From assembly GCA_963723455.1 (NCBI GenBank), contig CAVRQM010000001.1, forward strand, positions 620,001 to 684,000: a DNA stretch of 64,000 bases, written 5' to 3'. This DNA comes from CAVRQM01 sp963723455 (GTDB lineage Bacteria > Pseudomonadota > Alphaproteobacteria > Acetobacterales > Acetobacteraceae). The notes under the pieces were generated by a model. That model had not been told where the DNA came from. It saw only the letters and a list, made by a program, of their open reading frames with translations, and searched no databases. Within the stretch, counting starts at the first letter, position 1. Every line of letters starts with the position of its first letter. A program made the translations under genes and the position numbers. Below, in pieces: positions 46,201 through 54,144 of this stretch.

Positions 46201-47669
46201 GCAAACTGAGACCTTGCCCCGGCCCCACCTTTGGGCGTGACCAGGAACCGCGTCCGGCGCGGTCGCAGCAGACCGCCCACCATCGCCGGCAGCAACGGCA
46301 GGGCCAAAACCGTCTCATAAAGCTGGCCCCACAGCGCGCCCCGCCAGCCTCGGTGCAGCCGCGCGCTGGTGGCCAGCGCACATAGCAGGTGCGGCGCGGC
46401 ATAGGCGGCGACGGCCAGCGGCGCGGCGGCGATCACGCTGCGCCCGAGCAGCAGGAAGGCAAGCGGCGCGGTCAGGAACGCCAGCCGCGTCGCCGGGAAC
46501 AGGAAATGCCAGCTCGCCTGCAAGTAGCACAGCCGCTGGCCCAGGCTCAGGCCGCGCCCCAGCAGCGGGTTGTCGCGCCGCAGGATCGCCAGCATGCCGC
46601 GCATCCAGCGGCGGCGCTGGCGGATGTGGTCGCCCAGCGAGTCCGGCGCGAGGCCGGCGGCGAGCGGCAGACGCAAGAAGGCGCTGTCCCAGCGCCGCCG
46701 ATGCAGCCGCAGCGAGGTCTGCGCGTCCTCGGTCAAGGTGCCAGTGGCAAAGCCGCCGACATCCTCCAGCGCCGCCCGCCGCAGCACCGCGCAGGAGCCG
46801 GAGAACATCGCTGCGTTGAACGTGTCGCGGCCATCCTGCAGCAGGAAGTGGAACAGGCCGGATTCCGGCGGCGCGCGCCGGGCGGCCGCAAGGTTTCGCT
46901 GGAACGGGTCGGGCGAATAGAAGTGCTGCGGCGTCTGCACGAACGCCAGGTTCGGCTCCGCCGCCAGCCAGCCCAGCGTCAGCTGCAAGAAGGCGCGGGT
47001 CGGCACGTGGTCGCAATCGAACACCGCGACGAACTCCGCGCCGCTGCGGGCGAGAGCATGGTTGAGATTGCCGGCCTTGGCGTCGCCCCGCTCGCCGCGC
47101 GCGAGATAGCGGCAGCCCGCCTCGGCGGCGAAGGCAGCGAAGGCGGGACGCGCGCCGTCATCGAGCAGCCAGACCCGCAGGCGATCGCCCGGCCAGTCCA
47201 TCGCCAGCGCCGCCAGCACCGTGGTCCGCACCACCGACAGCGGCTCGTCATAGGTCGGCACAAACACATCCACCGATGGCCACAGCGCCGGGTCGCCAGG
47301 CAGCGGAAGCGGCCGGCGGCGCAACGGCCACACGCTCTGGCCGTAGCCCAGCAGCAGCGCGGCGACGGCGTAGGTTTCGGCCGCGACCAGCCCCGCGCCC
47401 AGGCACAGCTCCGGCCAGGTGGCGAAATCGAGCGTATCGGTCAGCCGCCAGGCCAGGTAGCGCAGCGACATCGCCGCCGACAGCGCGGCCAGCGCCAGAG
47501 AGACGGCGCGGCCGGGCAACTGGCTGGCCAGCGCGAACACGACCATCGCGCCGGCGCCGAACACCGCCTGCGCCCGCAAGCCGAACGGCAGGGTGATCAC
47601 AGCCAGCAGCGCGATGCCGCCGAGGAGCGCCAGCGCCCAGCCGAGCAGGCGACGCGGCGCAGTCAGCAA
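43287..47669 (-). CDS. Fused cellulose synthase BcsA-BcsB (AcsAB type)
   Basis: 1460 residues. The BcsA half has membrane helices and the GT2 core: SVDVFVPTYDEPLSVV, DDGARPAF, DCDHVP (DxD), TEDAQTSLRL, QRRRWMRGMLAI (QxxRW type), the gating-loop FLVTPKG and a PilZ-like region (RPGRVR). At residue 673 a signal-like segment (AVAIGAAVLLGAAVAHAQ) begins the periplasmic BcsB half, ending with a membrane anchor (FAALGVLAAGCLLLALAIYW). The single-chain form matches Komagataeibacter AcsAB. The PilZ (D/N)xSxxG motif is not recognisable. The start is a TTG at 47669, 8 bases after the upstream stop. No bcsC, bcsD or bcsZ follow. Confidence 0.85.
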   Translation of the reverse strand: MLTAPRRLLGWALALLGGIALLAVITLPFGLRAQAVFGAGAMVVFALASQLPGRAVSLALAALSAAMSLRYLAWRLTDTLDFATWPELCLGAGLVAAETYAVAALLLGYGQSVWPLRRRPLPLPGDPALWPSVDVFVPTYDEPLSVVRTTVLAALAMDWPGDRLRVWLLDDGARPAFAAFAAEAGCRYLARGERGDAKAGNLNHALARSGAEFVAVFDCDHVPTRAFLQLTLGWLAAEPNLAFVQTPQHFYSPDPFQRNLAAARRAPPESGLFHFLLQDGRDTFNAAMFSGSCAVLRRAALEDVGGFATGTLTEDAQTSLRLHRRRWDSAFLRLPLAAGLAPDSLGDHIRQRRRWMRGMLAILRRDNPLLGRGLSLGQRLCYLQASWHFLFPATRLAFLTAPLAFLLLGRSVIAAAPLAVAAYAAPHLLCALATSARLHRGWRGALWGQLYETVLALPLLPAMVGGLLRPRRTRFLVTPKGGAGARSQFAWRSALPNLVLAAALAAGCARAAAALLAGPLLLAGPLGSPNGAVLFNAIWAGLALLLVVAALAACRERPGRVRIAAALPVTVHLPDGGARPGVTDGIGQRGANLAVEGDAAVAEGTPLRVGFRIGEEDIVLPASVLGRDGAALRVAWTRETLEHEARVVRVVFGRADAWTGLPEFPHAGPIAKMLHRRSAAVAIGAAVLLGAAVAHAQTPSASDFSIRPVPGAAEEASPAVQAPAAPAPSPAPAATVAATAAAAAPAGSRTVIYTLRQLGAEGPLSLRGTTPLLGVSFGIRADEVVTAATLSLSGAVSPGLIPDASDVTVTLNGQYVATIPADRRTPAFTLDVPIAPATFTDADRLEFRLAGRVSADCDDPLSGLLWATIADSSTLTLTLARLPAQRDLARLPAPFLDPHDPDALALPFVMAAAPDDDALRAAGIAASWFGQLAGRRGADFPVSAELPQSGDAVLVLAGSDGPAVPGLPSIAGPTLAVLPNPHDPLASVLLIAGRTGEEAATAATALALGIRVLGGAAATVQAPDVAARQPYDAPAWLPTDRPVKLGELAPRDAMQVSGYAGLVRVPFRTAPDLYSWDDRPFALDLRWRAPPGPVIDRAASRLDVGLNGEYLASLPLAGRHDAGWLGRLLGPPPPDLDAAAVSVPADDVSGADELQLSFDARPLRRATCGAIPGDLTMGVDPDSTLDLSRARRFARMPDLAFFAASGFPFTRLADLSQTAVVLPDRPAAGEIAAFLDLMGRFGAITGLPGTRVAVVRPGDVGSVADRDLLMVGSMVRLQAADPLLADSAVRMSGSRVQVTLGQTLDPLRSFLRGGAEDDDDAAEQRARAAAALSAPVTGGMALLVGAESPMTAGRSVVALLSGSGPALDAAMRSLGDPGQAKLIRGDLALLSGGQVTSYRVGPTYTVGSLPFWLWPSWYLHGQPFAALGVLAAGCLLLALAIYWGLARRADARLPPRRDDR

Positions 47670-47676
47670 AGGACCG

Positions 47677-48726
47677 TCACGCGCCGCGATACAGGTCGTG
47701 CAGCCCCGGCATGGGCGGCGACGGAGCGGGATCGGGCGGCGGCGGCGCGACGCCGCCCAGGCGGAGCCGTCCGGCCGGCTGCGCCTGGGCCGGCCCCTGC
47801 TGGGCCCAGGCCGGCGCGGCCGGGGGTGGCCGCCGCGGCGGCGGCGGCTGCGGCCGGAAGCGGGCCGGGGCGGGCGCCGCCGATGTCTCGCCGAACGCGC
47901 CCGGCAGCATGCCCGGCGCGGCCAGCCGTTCGGACAGGCGACGGAACAGGCCCGCATCGGCGGGGCGCTGCTCGGCGACCGCGGCCGGCGGCTCGGCTGC
48001 AGTCGCCGGCAGCAGCGGCCCCAACACCCGGAACATGGCGCCATCGGCAGGCTCGGCCGGACCCGGCGGCCCGTTCGCGAGGGCTGGCCCGGAGAGTTGC
48101 TCGGACGGCTGGCGCAGCGCCCCGGCAAGGCCGATCTCATGCGTGGCCTCGAACTGCGCCGCCGGCGGTCGAGGCGGCGGAGACTGGGGCGGCGGCGACT
48201 GGGGCGGCGGAGACTGGGGCGGCGGAGACTGGGGCGGCGGAGACTGGGGCGGCGGCGGCCGGGGGTGCGACGGCTCGGGCGGCGAAGGCTCGGGGAGCGA
48301 CGGCTCGGGCGGCGCAGGTTCCGGGATCGAAGGCTCGAACGGCGGCGGCCGGGCCGATTCCGGTTCTGCAGCAGCCGGCTCGGGGAGCGGCGGTTCGGCA
48401 TGCGCCGGCTCGACATTGACCGATTTAGGCAGCAGCGCCGCATTCTCGGGCGCCGACGGCGGCGCAGTCGCGGGAACATCCTCCGGCTCGGCCGCACGCA
48501 GGACTTCGGACGCCGCCGGCTCCGGGTCGGCCACAGCTTGGCGGTCGATCAGCAAGTCGGGCGGAGCCTCCGTTACTGCCTGGGCCGGAGCGGGTTCCGG
48601 CGGCGGCGGCGCGACAGGCTGCGCGTAGGCCGGGCCGTTGCGAAAGCTGTGATACAGCAGCGGCCACGCATCCAGACCTGCGAGCGCGCGGTCCACGTCG
48701 TCCTGGCTTCTCACGCTCACGACCAT
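47677..48726 (-). CDS. Proline-rich CcpA/BcsP-like cellulose accessory protein
   Basis: 349 residues. A short ordered head (DDVDRALAGLDAWPLLYHSF) is followed by a long Pro/Glu/Ala-rich, probably disordered region with SPPEPSHPRPPP and five PPPQS units, then an arginine/proline-rich tail ending PGLHDLYRGA. Such proline-rich proteins (CcpA in Komagataeibacter, BcsP/BcsO elsewhere) lie next to cellulose synthase and affect synthase assembly. Homology is suggested by architecture and position only, since the sequence is low in complexity. Confidence 0.6.
   Translation of the reverse strand: MVVSVRSQDDVDRALAGLDAWPLLYHSFRNGPAYAQPVAPPPPEPAPAQAVTEAPPDLLIDRQAVADPEPAASEVLRAAEPEDVPATAPPSAPENAALLPKSVNVEPAHAEPPLPEPAAAEPESARPPPFEPSIPEPAPPEPSLPEPSPPEPSHPRPPPPQSPPPQSPPPQSPPPQSPPPQSPPPRPPAAQFEATHEIGLAGALRQPSEQLSGPALANGPPGPAEPADGAMFRVLGPLLPATAAEPPAAVAEQRPADAGLFRRLSERLAAPGMLPGAFGETSAAPAPARFRPQPPPPRRPPPAAPAWAQQGPAQAQPAGRLRLGGVAPPPPDPAPSPPMPGLHDLYRGA
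48173..48253. repeat. 15-bp coding tandem repeat (PPPQS units)
   Basis: About five units of GGCGGCGGAGACTGG, one or two with a changed base, encode the PPPQS repeats on the minus strand. It is an in-frame repeat and so can change length without a frameshift. Confidence 0.8.
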
Positions 48727-48821
48727 CTCCGGCTGACCGACGCAGACCTTACAGATCCGATCGCTTCACGCCATCCCCGGCACGCCATCTGGCAGCGGCG
48801 GCCCGGTTCAGGGGGCCGGGT

Positions 48822-49127
48822 TCAGCGGCCGAACACCATGCTGTCCCGGTTGTCCTGCATCAGTCGCGACAGGCCCTGGGTGCTGACCAGGCCCAGCCCA
48901 CGCGGCACCCCGGTCTGCGGGTCCGCGGTCACCGCGCCGTAGGCGGCGCCGGACACCTTCTCCCACTTGCCGGCCGGCTTGCGGACCTCGACGTTGGCGA
49001 CCGTCGCCTTCAACACCAGCCGCACGATCGCCTCGCCCGGCCGGCCCGGCTTGGCCAGGCTCGGATGGCCGTCGATCATCCGCCAGCCGCTCGTCAGCGC
49101 CCAGTCGGTCAGCTCCTGTCTGGTCAT
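48822..49127 (-). CDS. Small conserved-looking protein of unknown function
   Basis: 101 residues (LTDWALTSGWRMIDGHPSLA at the start; LVSTQGLSRLMQDNRDSMV at the end). No membrane segment or signal peptide. I do not recognise the family. It lies upstream of the cellulose genes on the same strand, about 95 bases away, and downstream of tRNA-Gly. Balanced amino-acid use and a normal ATG argue that it is real. Confidence 0.6.
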   Translation of the reverse strand: MTRQELTDWALTSGWRMIDGHPSLAKPGRPGEAIVRLVLKATVANVEVRKPAGKWEKVSGAAYGAVTADPQTGVPRGLGLVSTQGLSRLMQDNRDSMVFGR

Positions 49128-49147
49128 GGAACACCCTGGTTAGCGGC

Positions 49148-49221
49148 TGGAGCGGGTGAAGGGAATCGAACCCTCGTATGCAGCTTGGGAAGCTGCCGTT
49201 CTACCATTGAACTACACCCGC
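49148..49221 (-). tRNA. tRNA-Gly (anticodon CCC)
   Basis: The minus strand gives a 74-nt cloverleaf including CCA: acceptor stem GCGGGTG/CACCCGC, D-arm TAGTTCAATGGTAGAAC, anticodon loop TTCCCAA on a GCAGC/GCTGC stem, and T-arm GAGGGTTCGATTCCCTT. Anticodon CCC reads GGG glycine codons. Confidence 0.95.
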
Positions 49222-49308
49222 CCATGTGCAGCGGCTGCGGCACCATACGAAGGCGGCATTGACCGCGCAACCGCCGGCCCGTAGCGTCCGCTGGCCGGAA
49301 GCAACCGG

Positions 49309-49364
49309 CCCTCGTGATTTGTCCGGCCGGATTGCGGCGAGGTGAAACAAGCGCGCTAAAGAGG
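49309..49364 (+). promoter_or_regulatory. SAM-II riboswitch upstream of metZ
   Basis: The P1 stem CCTCG (49310-49314) pairs with CGAGG (49338-49342). The conserved loop TGATTTG, the CCGG..ATTGC segment and the downstream GTGAAACAAGCGCGCTAAAG match the SAM-II (metA) consensus as I remember it. It lies 76 bases before the metZ ATG on the same strand, the usual context for this class in Alphaproteobacteria. Confidence 0.8.
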
Positions 49365-49414
49365 CCAGCGACCGCACGCCGCCCTCGGCGCGCGCGGGCG
49401 CTAGCCTCATACGG

Positions 49415-49431
49415 CCGGTCCCTCGGACCGG
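49415..49431 (+). promoter_or_regulatory. Hairpin masking the metZ ribosome binding site
   Basis: CCGGTCC, a 3-base loop CTC, then GGACCGG: a perfect 7-bp stem. Its 3' arm ends in the GGAG ribosome site (49430-49433) ahead of the ATG at 49440. It is a plausible expression platform for the riboswitch just upstream. Confidence 0.6.
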
Positions 49432-49439
49432 AGATGCGT

Positions 49440-50618
49440 ATGGACCAGATTGACCTTCATCCCGCGACGCTCGCCGTCCATGGCGGCACCATGCGCCGTC
49501 GTTCGGCGAGACGGCGGAGGCTTTGTTCCTGACCTCCGGCTTCGTCTATGACAGCGCCGAGCAGGCCGAGGCGACGTTCGCCGGCACCGAGAGCCATTAC
49601 CAGTATTCCCGCTTCGGCAACCCCACGGTGCACGATGCTGGAAGAGCGGCTGGCGCTGCTGGAGGGGGCGGAGGCATGCCGGGCGACGGCGACCGGCATG
49701 GCGGCGGTGCATGCGGCGCTGCTGTGCCAGCTGAAGACCGGCGACCGGCTGGTGGCCTCGCGGGCGCTGTTCGGCTCCTGCCACTGGATCGTCTCGACCT
49801 TGCTGCCGCGCTACGGCATCCGGACCGAGTTCGTGGACGGCGCCGACCTGGACGCCTGGCGCGCGGCGCTCGCGCAGCCCGGCGCGACTGGTGCTGCTGG
49901 AAACTCCGTCCAACCCGATGCTGGAGATCGTCGATCTGCGCGCGGTCTGCGACCTGGCGCACGCGGCCGGCGCGCTGGTGGTGGTGGACAACGTGTTCGC
50001 CACGCCGCTGCTGCAGAAGCCGCTGCAACTGGGCGCCGACGTGGTGGTGTATTCCGGCGACCAAGCACATCGACGGCCAGGGCCGGGTGCTGGGCGGCGC
50101 GGTGCTGGGCCGGCGCGAGTGGATCGAGAGACGCCTGCAGCCGTTCATCCGCAACACCGGCCCGGCGCTGTCGCCGTTCAACGCCTGGCTGCTGCTGAAG
50201 GGGCTGGAGACGCTGGCGCTGCGCGTCGATGCCGCCAGCCGCTGCCGCGGCCGCGGTGGCCGACTGCGCTGGCCGCGCGACCGGAAGTCTCGCGCGTCTG
50301 GTATCCGGCCCGGGCCGACCACCCGCAGCACGCGCTGGCGATGGCGCAGATGTCCGGCGGCGGCACGCTGGTCACCTTCGAGGTGGCCGGCGGCAAGGCG
50401 GCGGCGTTCCGCATGCTGAACGCGCTGCGCCTGATCGCCGTGTCCAACAATCTGGGCGACAGCAAATCGCTGGCCACGCATCCGGCGACCACCACGCACA
50501 TGCGGATCGGCGCCGGAGGAACGCGCGCGGCTGGGCATCACCGACGGCGTGGTGCGGCTGTCGGTCGGGCTGGAGGATGCGCGCGACATCGATCGCCGAC
50601 CTTCGCAGCCGCTCTTGA
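49440..50618 (+). CDS. metZ: O-succinylhomoserine sulfhydrylase MetZ (about seven frameshifts)
   Basis: Pieces in three frames make a complete cystathionine gamma-synthase-family enzyme: DQIDLHPATLAVHGG, FLTSGFVYDSAEQAEATF, HYQYSRFGNPTV, LEERLALLEGAEACRATATG, LLETPSNPMLEIVDL, VVVDNVFATPLLQ, the PLP lysine region TKHIDGQGRVLGG, GGTLVTFEVAGG and SNNLGDSKSLATHP. Breaks fall near 49500, 49637, 49890, 50063, 50245, 50270, 50515 and 50590; most are cured by removing one base. MetZ makes homocysteine from O-succinylhomoserine and sulfide. The riboswitch upstream supports a methionine role. Because folE next to it is broken too, consensus error is more likely than gene loss. Confidence 0.8.
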
Positions 50619-50694
50619 CCGGCCCGAACTGGACAAGACGGGGGCGCGGCGGGAGTGTGATCGCCGCGCGGTGCTGCTGCCGGAGGTGCCAGAC

Positions 50695-51098
50695 ATGGCG
50701 GAGGGTTACGCGGCCACCACGCGCGACGTGCGCGTGACGGTCCGCTCGTTCTATCTGGACGACCAGTGCAAGCCGGACGAGAGCCGCTACGTCTGGGCTT
50801 ACCGCATCACCATCGAGAACACGGTCGCGAGCCGGTGCAGCTGCTGCGCCGCACCTGGCGATCACCGACGCGCGCGGCCGCCAACAGCGGGTGCATGGCG
50901 AGGGCGTGGTCGGCGAACAGCCGGTGCTGGAGCCGGGCGAGGCGTTCGAATACACCTCCGGCACGCCGCTCGACACGCCATCCGGCTTCATGGTCGGCAC
51001 CTATCACATGGTGGCGCAGCGGCTCGGGCGAGGCGTTCGACGTGGCGATCCCCGCCTTCAGCCTGGACAGCCCGCACCAGTCCGGGCGCGTCCACTGA
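50695..51098 (+). CDS. apaG: ApaG domain protein (about three frameshifts)
   Basis: The ATG at 50695 follows CGGAGG. MAEGYAATTRDVRVTV, YVWAYRITIENT, the segments GREPVQLLRRTW and GEGVVGEQPVLEPGEAFEYT with SGTPLDTPSGFMVGTYHMV, and the end FDVAIPAFSLDSPHQSGRVH form a full ApaG of about 134 residues when read across frames. ApaG has a fibronectin-like fold and is linked to metal ions and diadenosine tetraphosphate turnover. Frame breaks fall near 50823, 50860 and 51025. Gene order metZ-apaG-folE looks natural. Confidence 0.8.
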
Positions 51099-51153
51099 CG
51101 GTTGGCACGCCGGTCGCGCCGGCCCATATCCGCGTGATGACACGATCTGAGGG

Positions 51154-51801
51154 ATGCTGCGCGTGGAACATCCCGACCGGCGCATCCGCGCGCCGTCACC
51201 GCCGGCCGACGCGGCCGACCCGGGAGGAGGCAGAGGCCGCGGTGCGCATGCTGCTGCGCTGGGCCGGCGACGATCCCGAGCCGCGAAGGGCTGCGCGACA
51301 CGCCGGCGCGGGTGGCGCGCAGCTATCGAGGAGTTCTTCGCCGGCTATGCGACCGATCCGGTGGCGCTGCTGGCGCGCACCTTCGAGGAGGTCGAGGGCT
51401 ACGACGAGATCGTGCTGCTGCGCGACATCCGGCTGGAAAGCTATTGCGAGCACCACATGGTGCCGATCATCGGCCGCGCCCATGTCGCCTACCTGCCGCA
51501 CCGCCGCGTGGTCGGCATCAGCAAGCTGGCGCGCGTCGTGGATGCCTACGCAAAACGACTGCAGATCCAGGAGAAGCTGACCGCGCAGATCGCCGCCACC
51601 ATCGACGAGGTGCTGCAGCCCTTGGGGACGGCGGTGGTGATCGAGGCCGGGCACCAGTGCATGACCACGCGCGGCGTGCACAAGCCGGGGGTTTCGATGG
51701 TGACCAGCAAGATGCTCGGCGCGTTTCGCAACGATCCGGACACGCGGCGCGAACTGCTATCGATGCTGCCGCAGCCGAGCGCCGCCGGGTTCACGCTATA
51801 G
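51154..51801 (+). CDS. folE: GTP cyclohydrolase I (N-terminal frameshifts)
   Basis: From about base 51340 the frame is open and gives the catalytic half: EEFFAGYATDPVALLARTF, SYCEHHMVPIIGRAHVAYLP (zinc-binding cysteine and histidines), VVGISKLARVVDAYAKRLQI and VIEAGHQCMTTRGVHKPG. Upstream, TREEAEAAVRMLLRWAGDDP and GLRDTPARVARSY lie in other frames, with breaks near 51205, 51283 and 51325. The enzyme makes dihydroneopterin triphosphate, the first step of folate synthesis. A folate gene is rarely dispensable, so the breaks probably reflect sequence error. Confidence 0.85.
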   Translation: MLRVEHPDRRIRAPSPPADAADPGGGRGRGAHAAALGRRRSRAAKGCATRRRGWRAAIEEFFAGYATDPVALLARTFEEVEGYDEIVLLRDIRLESYCEHHMVPIIGRAHVAYLPHRRVVGISKLARVVDAYAKRLQIQEKLTAQIAATIDEVLQPLGTAVVIEAGHQCMTTRGVHKPGVSMVTSKMLGAFRNDPDTRRELLSMLPQPSAAGFTL

Positions 51802-51837
51802 GGCGCGCCTCGCGCGCGGGGCGCCGGGCGCCCGGCG

Positions 51838-52770
51838 CTAAGTGGTCGCCGCCCCGAGCCTGCGCGCCAGCCGCCCGTCGATGCAGGCCAGCCCGGCCGC
51901 GATCAGTACCATCCCGGCCAGCGAGCCGGGGCCGATCGTCTCGCCCAGCACCGCCGCATCCAGCAGCAGCGCAGAAACCGGCACCAGGAAGGTGACGAGG
52001 GCGAGGTTGGTGGCGCCGATGCGCGCCAGCAGGCGGAAGAACAGCACATAAGCGAACGCCGTGCTGAGCAGCGCCAGGCCGAGCAGGGACGCCCAGCCGG
52101 CGGCCGAGGGCGCGGCCAGCGTCCACGGGCGATCCGCAAGCAACGCCAGCGGCAGCATGATGACGGTGGCGCCGGCGAGCTGGCCCACCGCCATCTGCGG
52201 CGCCGGCACCCCCTTGATGCTGCGCGCATAGGGCGTGGCGAAGCCGTACGACAGCGACGCGCCCAGGCAGGCCGCCTGCCCCAGCACGTCGCGGCCGAGC
52301 AGCGCGGCCGGGCCGACCAGCACGGCGACGCCGCAGACGCCGCAGGCGATGCCGGCCAGGCGCGCGGCAGTCAGCCGCTCGGTGCGCAGCAGCAGGCCGG
52401 TGACCAGCACGGTGAAGATCGGCGTCATGGCGTTCAGGATCGAGGCAGCGCCACCGGAAATCCGCGTCTCGCCCCAGGCGAAGGCGGTGAACGGCACGGC
52501 GTTGCCGAGCAGGCCGAGCAGCAGGAACCGGCCCCATAGCCGGCGCGGCGGCAAGGGCGTCTGGCCGCGCAGCAGCAGGACCGCCGTCAGCGCCGCGCCG
52601 CCGATCGCCACCCGTGCAAGGACCGTGGTGAACGGCGGCAGCTGGAACGCCAGCACCCGATAGAACAGGAACGAGCCGCCCCAGACCACCGACAGCACGG
52701 CCAGCGTCGCCCAGTCGGCGGTGCCGATCCGCTCCGCCTCGCCCGCCGACGGCGTCCCCCGCGCGCGCAT
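51838..52770 (-). CDS. EamA/DMT-family transporter
   Basis: 310 residues, ten predicted membrane helices in two EamA repeats. The first starts LAVLSVVWGGSFLFYRVLAF with VLARVAIGGAALTAVLLL; the second includes LGASLSYGFATPYARSIKG and LLGLALLSTAFAYVLFF. DMT-family members export amino acids, metabolites or drugs. The ATG at 52770 is used; longer upstream extension is low in complexity. It follows the Bcr/CflA gene 61 bases downstream on the same strand. Substrate unknown. Confidence 0.88.
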   Translation of the reverse strand: MRARGTPSAGEAERIGTADWATLAVLSVVWGGSFLFYRVLAFQLPPFTTVLARVAIGGAALTAVLLLRGQTPLPPRRLWGRFLLLGLLGNAVPFTAFAWGETRISGGAASILNAMTPIFTVLVTGLLLRTERLTAARLAGIACGVCGVAVLVGPAALLGRDVLGQAACLGASLSYGFATPYARSIKGVPAPQMAVGQLAGATVIMLPLALLADRPWTLAAPSAAGWASLLGLALLSTAFAYVLFFRLLARIGATNLALVTFLVPVSALLLDAAVLGETIGPGSLAGMVLIAAGLACIDGRLARRLGAATT

Positions 52771-52831
52771 CACTCGCGGCCGCGCCGGCCGCCCGGCATG
52801 ATGCCGGGGCAGGCAGGGCCGCACGGCGGCA

Positions 52832-54049
52832 TCACAGCGGCTCGGCTACGCGTTGGGGCTGGCGCGCTGCGGCGGGCAGCGCGGGCGGGCGGCAGGCCTC
52901 GGCGGTGACCGCGCAGGCCGCGCCGAAAACCATCAGCAGCGCCATCGGCCGCGCCGTGCCGTCCGAGAGCCAACCCACCGCGATGCCGCTGATCGCGCCC
53001 AGAACATACTGCATGGTTCCCATCAGCGCCGAGGCGACGCCGGCATTGGCCGGGTGGCGCGCCAGCGCGCCGACCGTGGTGTTCGGCAATGCGAGCCCCA
53101 TGCTGGACAGCGACACCAGCACCGGGACGGCGATCGCCCACCAGGGCGCGACACCCGAGAACGCCGCGACCGCCAGCACCAGCGTCGCCGCCAGGTACAC
53201 CCGCACCGCCCAGCGGATCACCGCCTCCGGCCCGAAGCGCGGCAGCAGGCGGGGGCTGACCTGCGAGAACAGGATGTAACCGGCGGCACAGCTGCCGAAC
53301 AGCGCGCCATAGACGCGCGGCGACAGGTGATAGATGCCCTCGAACACCAGCGGCGAGCCGCCGAGATAGGCAAACATGCCGAACATCGAAAACCCGCCGG
53401 TCAGCGCGTTGGACAGGAAGCTGCGCTCGACGCCCACCACTGCGTAGCGCCGCAGCATGGTCATCGGCCGCAGGCTGCCGCGCAGGCGCGGCGGCAGCGT
53501 GTCGGGCAGCTTCCACCAAACCAGCACGCAGCAGATCGCGCCATAGGCGGCAGCGATCCAGAAGATGCCGTGCCACGACGCCGCCCCCAGCACGAAGCCG
53601 CCCAGCGTCGGCGCCAGGATCGGCGCCACCCCCATCACCAGGATCAGCCGGCTCATCAGCCGCGCCGCCGCGAGGCCCTCGCTGAGATCGCGAACGATGG
53701 CGCGCGGGATCACCATGCTGGCCGAGCCGCCGACCGCGGCGGCGAACCGCCACAGCGACAGCGTGGCGAGATCCGGCGACAGCGCGCAGCCGGCCGAGGC
53801 GATGGTGTAGATCGCGGTCCCGATGATCAGCGGCCCGCGCCGGCCGAATCGGTCGGACAGGCTGCCCTGCGTCACCTGCCCCACCGCCAGCCCGAGGAAC
53901 CAGGTCGCCAGCGTCACCTGTGCGCTGCCGGTGCCGCTGCCGAACGAGGCCTCGATGGCCGGAAAGGCCGGCAGGTACATGTCGGTGGACACCGGGCCGA
54001 CGGCCGAGAGGAAGCCGAGCAGCGCCGCGAGCCAGGCAGGCGTCTTCAT
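52832..54049 (-). CDS. Bcr/CflA-family MFS multidrug transporter
   Basis: 405 residues, 12 membrane helices. The N-terminus has SAVGPVSTDMYLPAFPAIEA and the loop motif GQVTQGSLSDRFGRRGPLIIG (motif A), then RFAAAVGGSASMVIPRAIVRD, all characteristic of the Bcr/CflA drug-proton antiporter group. It would export hydrophobic drugs or metabolites. Probably co-transcribed with the downstream EamA gene. The 95 bases upstream, toward ftsK, show no clear feature. Confidence 0.9.
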   Translation of the reverse strand: MKTPAWLAALLGFLSAVGPVSTDMYLPAFPAIEASFGSGTGSAQVTLATWFLGLAVGQVTQGSLSDRFGRRGPLIIGTAIYTIASAGCALSPDLATLSLWRFAAAVGGSASMVIPRAIVRDLSEGLAAARLMSRLILVMGVAPILAPTLGGFVLGAASWHGIFWIAAAYGAICCVLVWWKLPDTLPPRLRGSLRPMTMLRRYAVVGVERSFLSNALTGGFSMFGMFAYLGGSPLVFEGIYHLSPRVYGALFGSCAAGYILFSQVSPRLLPRFGPEAVIRWAVRVYLAATLVLAVAAFSGVAPWWAIAVPVLVSLSSMGLALPNTTVGALARHPANAGVASALMGTMQYVLGAISGIAVGWLSDGTARPMALLMVFGAACAVTAEACRPPALPAAARQPQRVAEPL

Positions 54050-54144
54050 CGGCGCAGCATACCCGCCCGGCTGTGGCACAGGCAGTCCGGGCGGCGCATG
54101 GCGGCTGTTCGCCACGTGGGCTTCTCGACTTGAAGGCGGAACGG

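Noticed and set aside
43410..46385. Long open frame (991 codons) on the plus strand antisense to bcsAB
   Set aside because: It is Gln/Arg/Ala/His-rich with no motifs, the typical mirror of a GC-rich gene on the other strand.
48173..48253. Possible CRISPR-like array
   Set aside because: Units are 15 bp, in frame, contiguous, without spacers, and encode PPPQS repeats.
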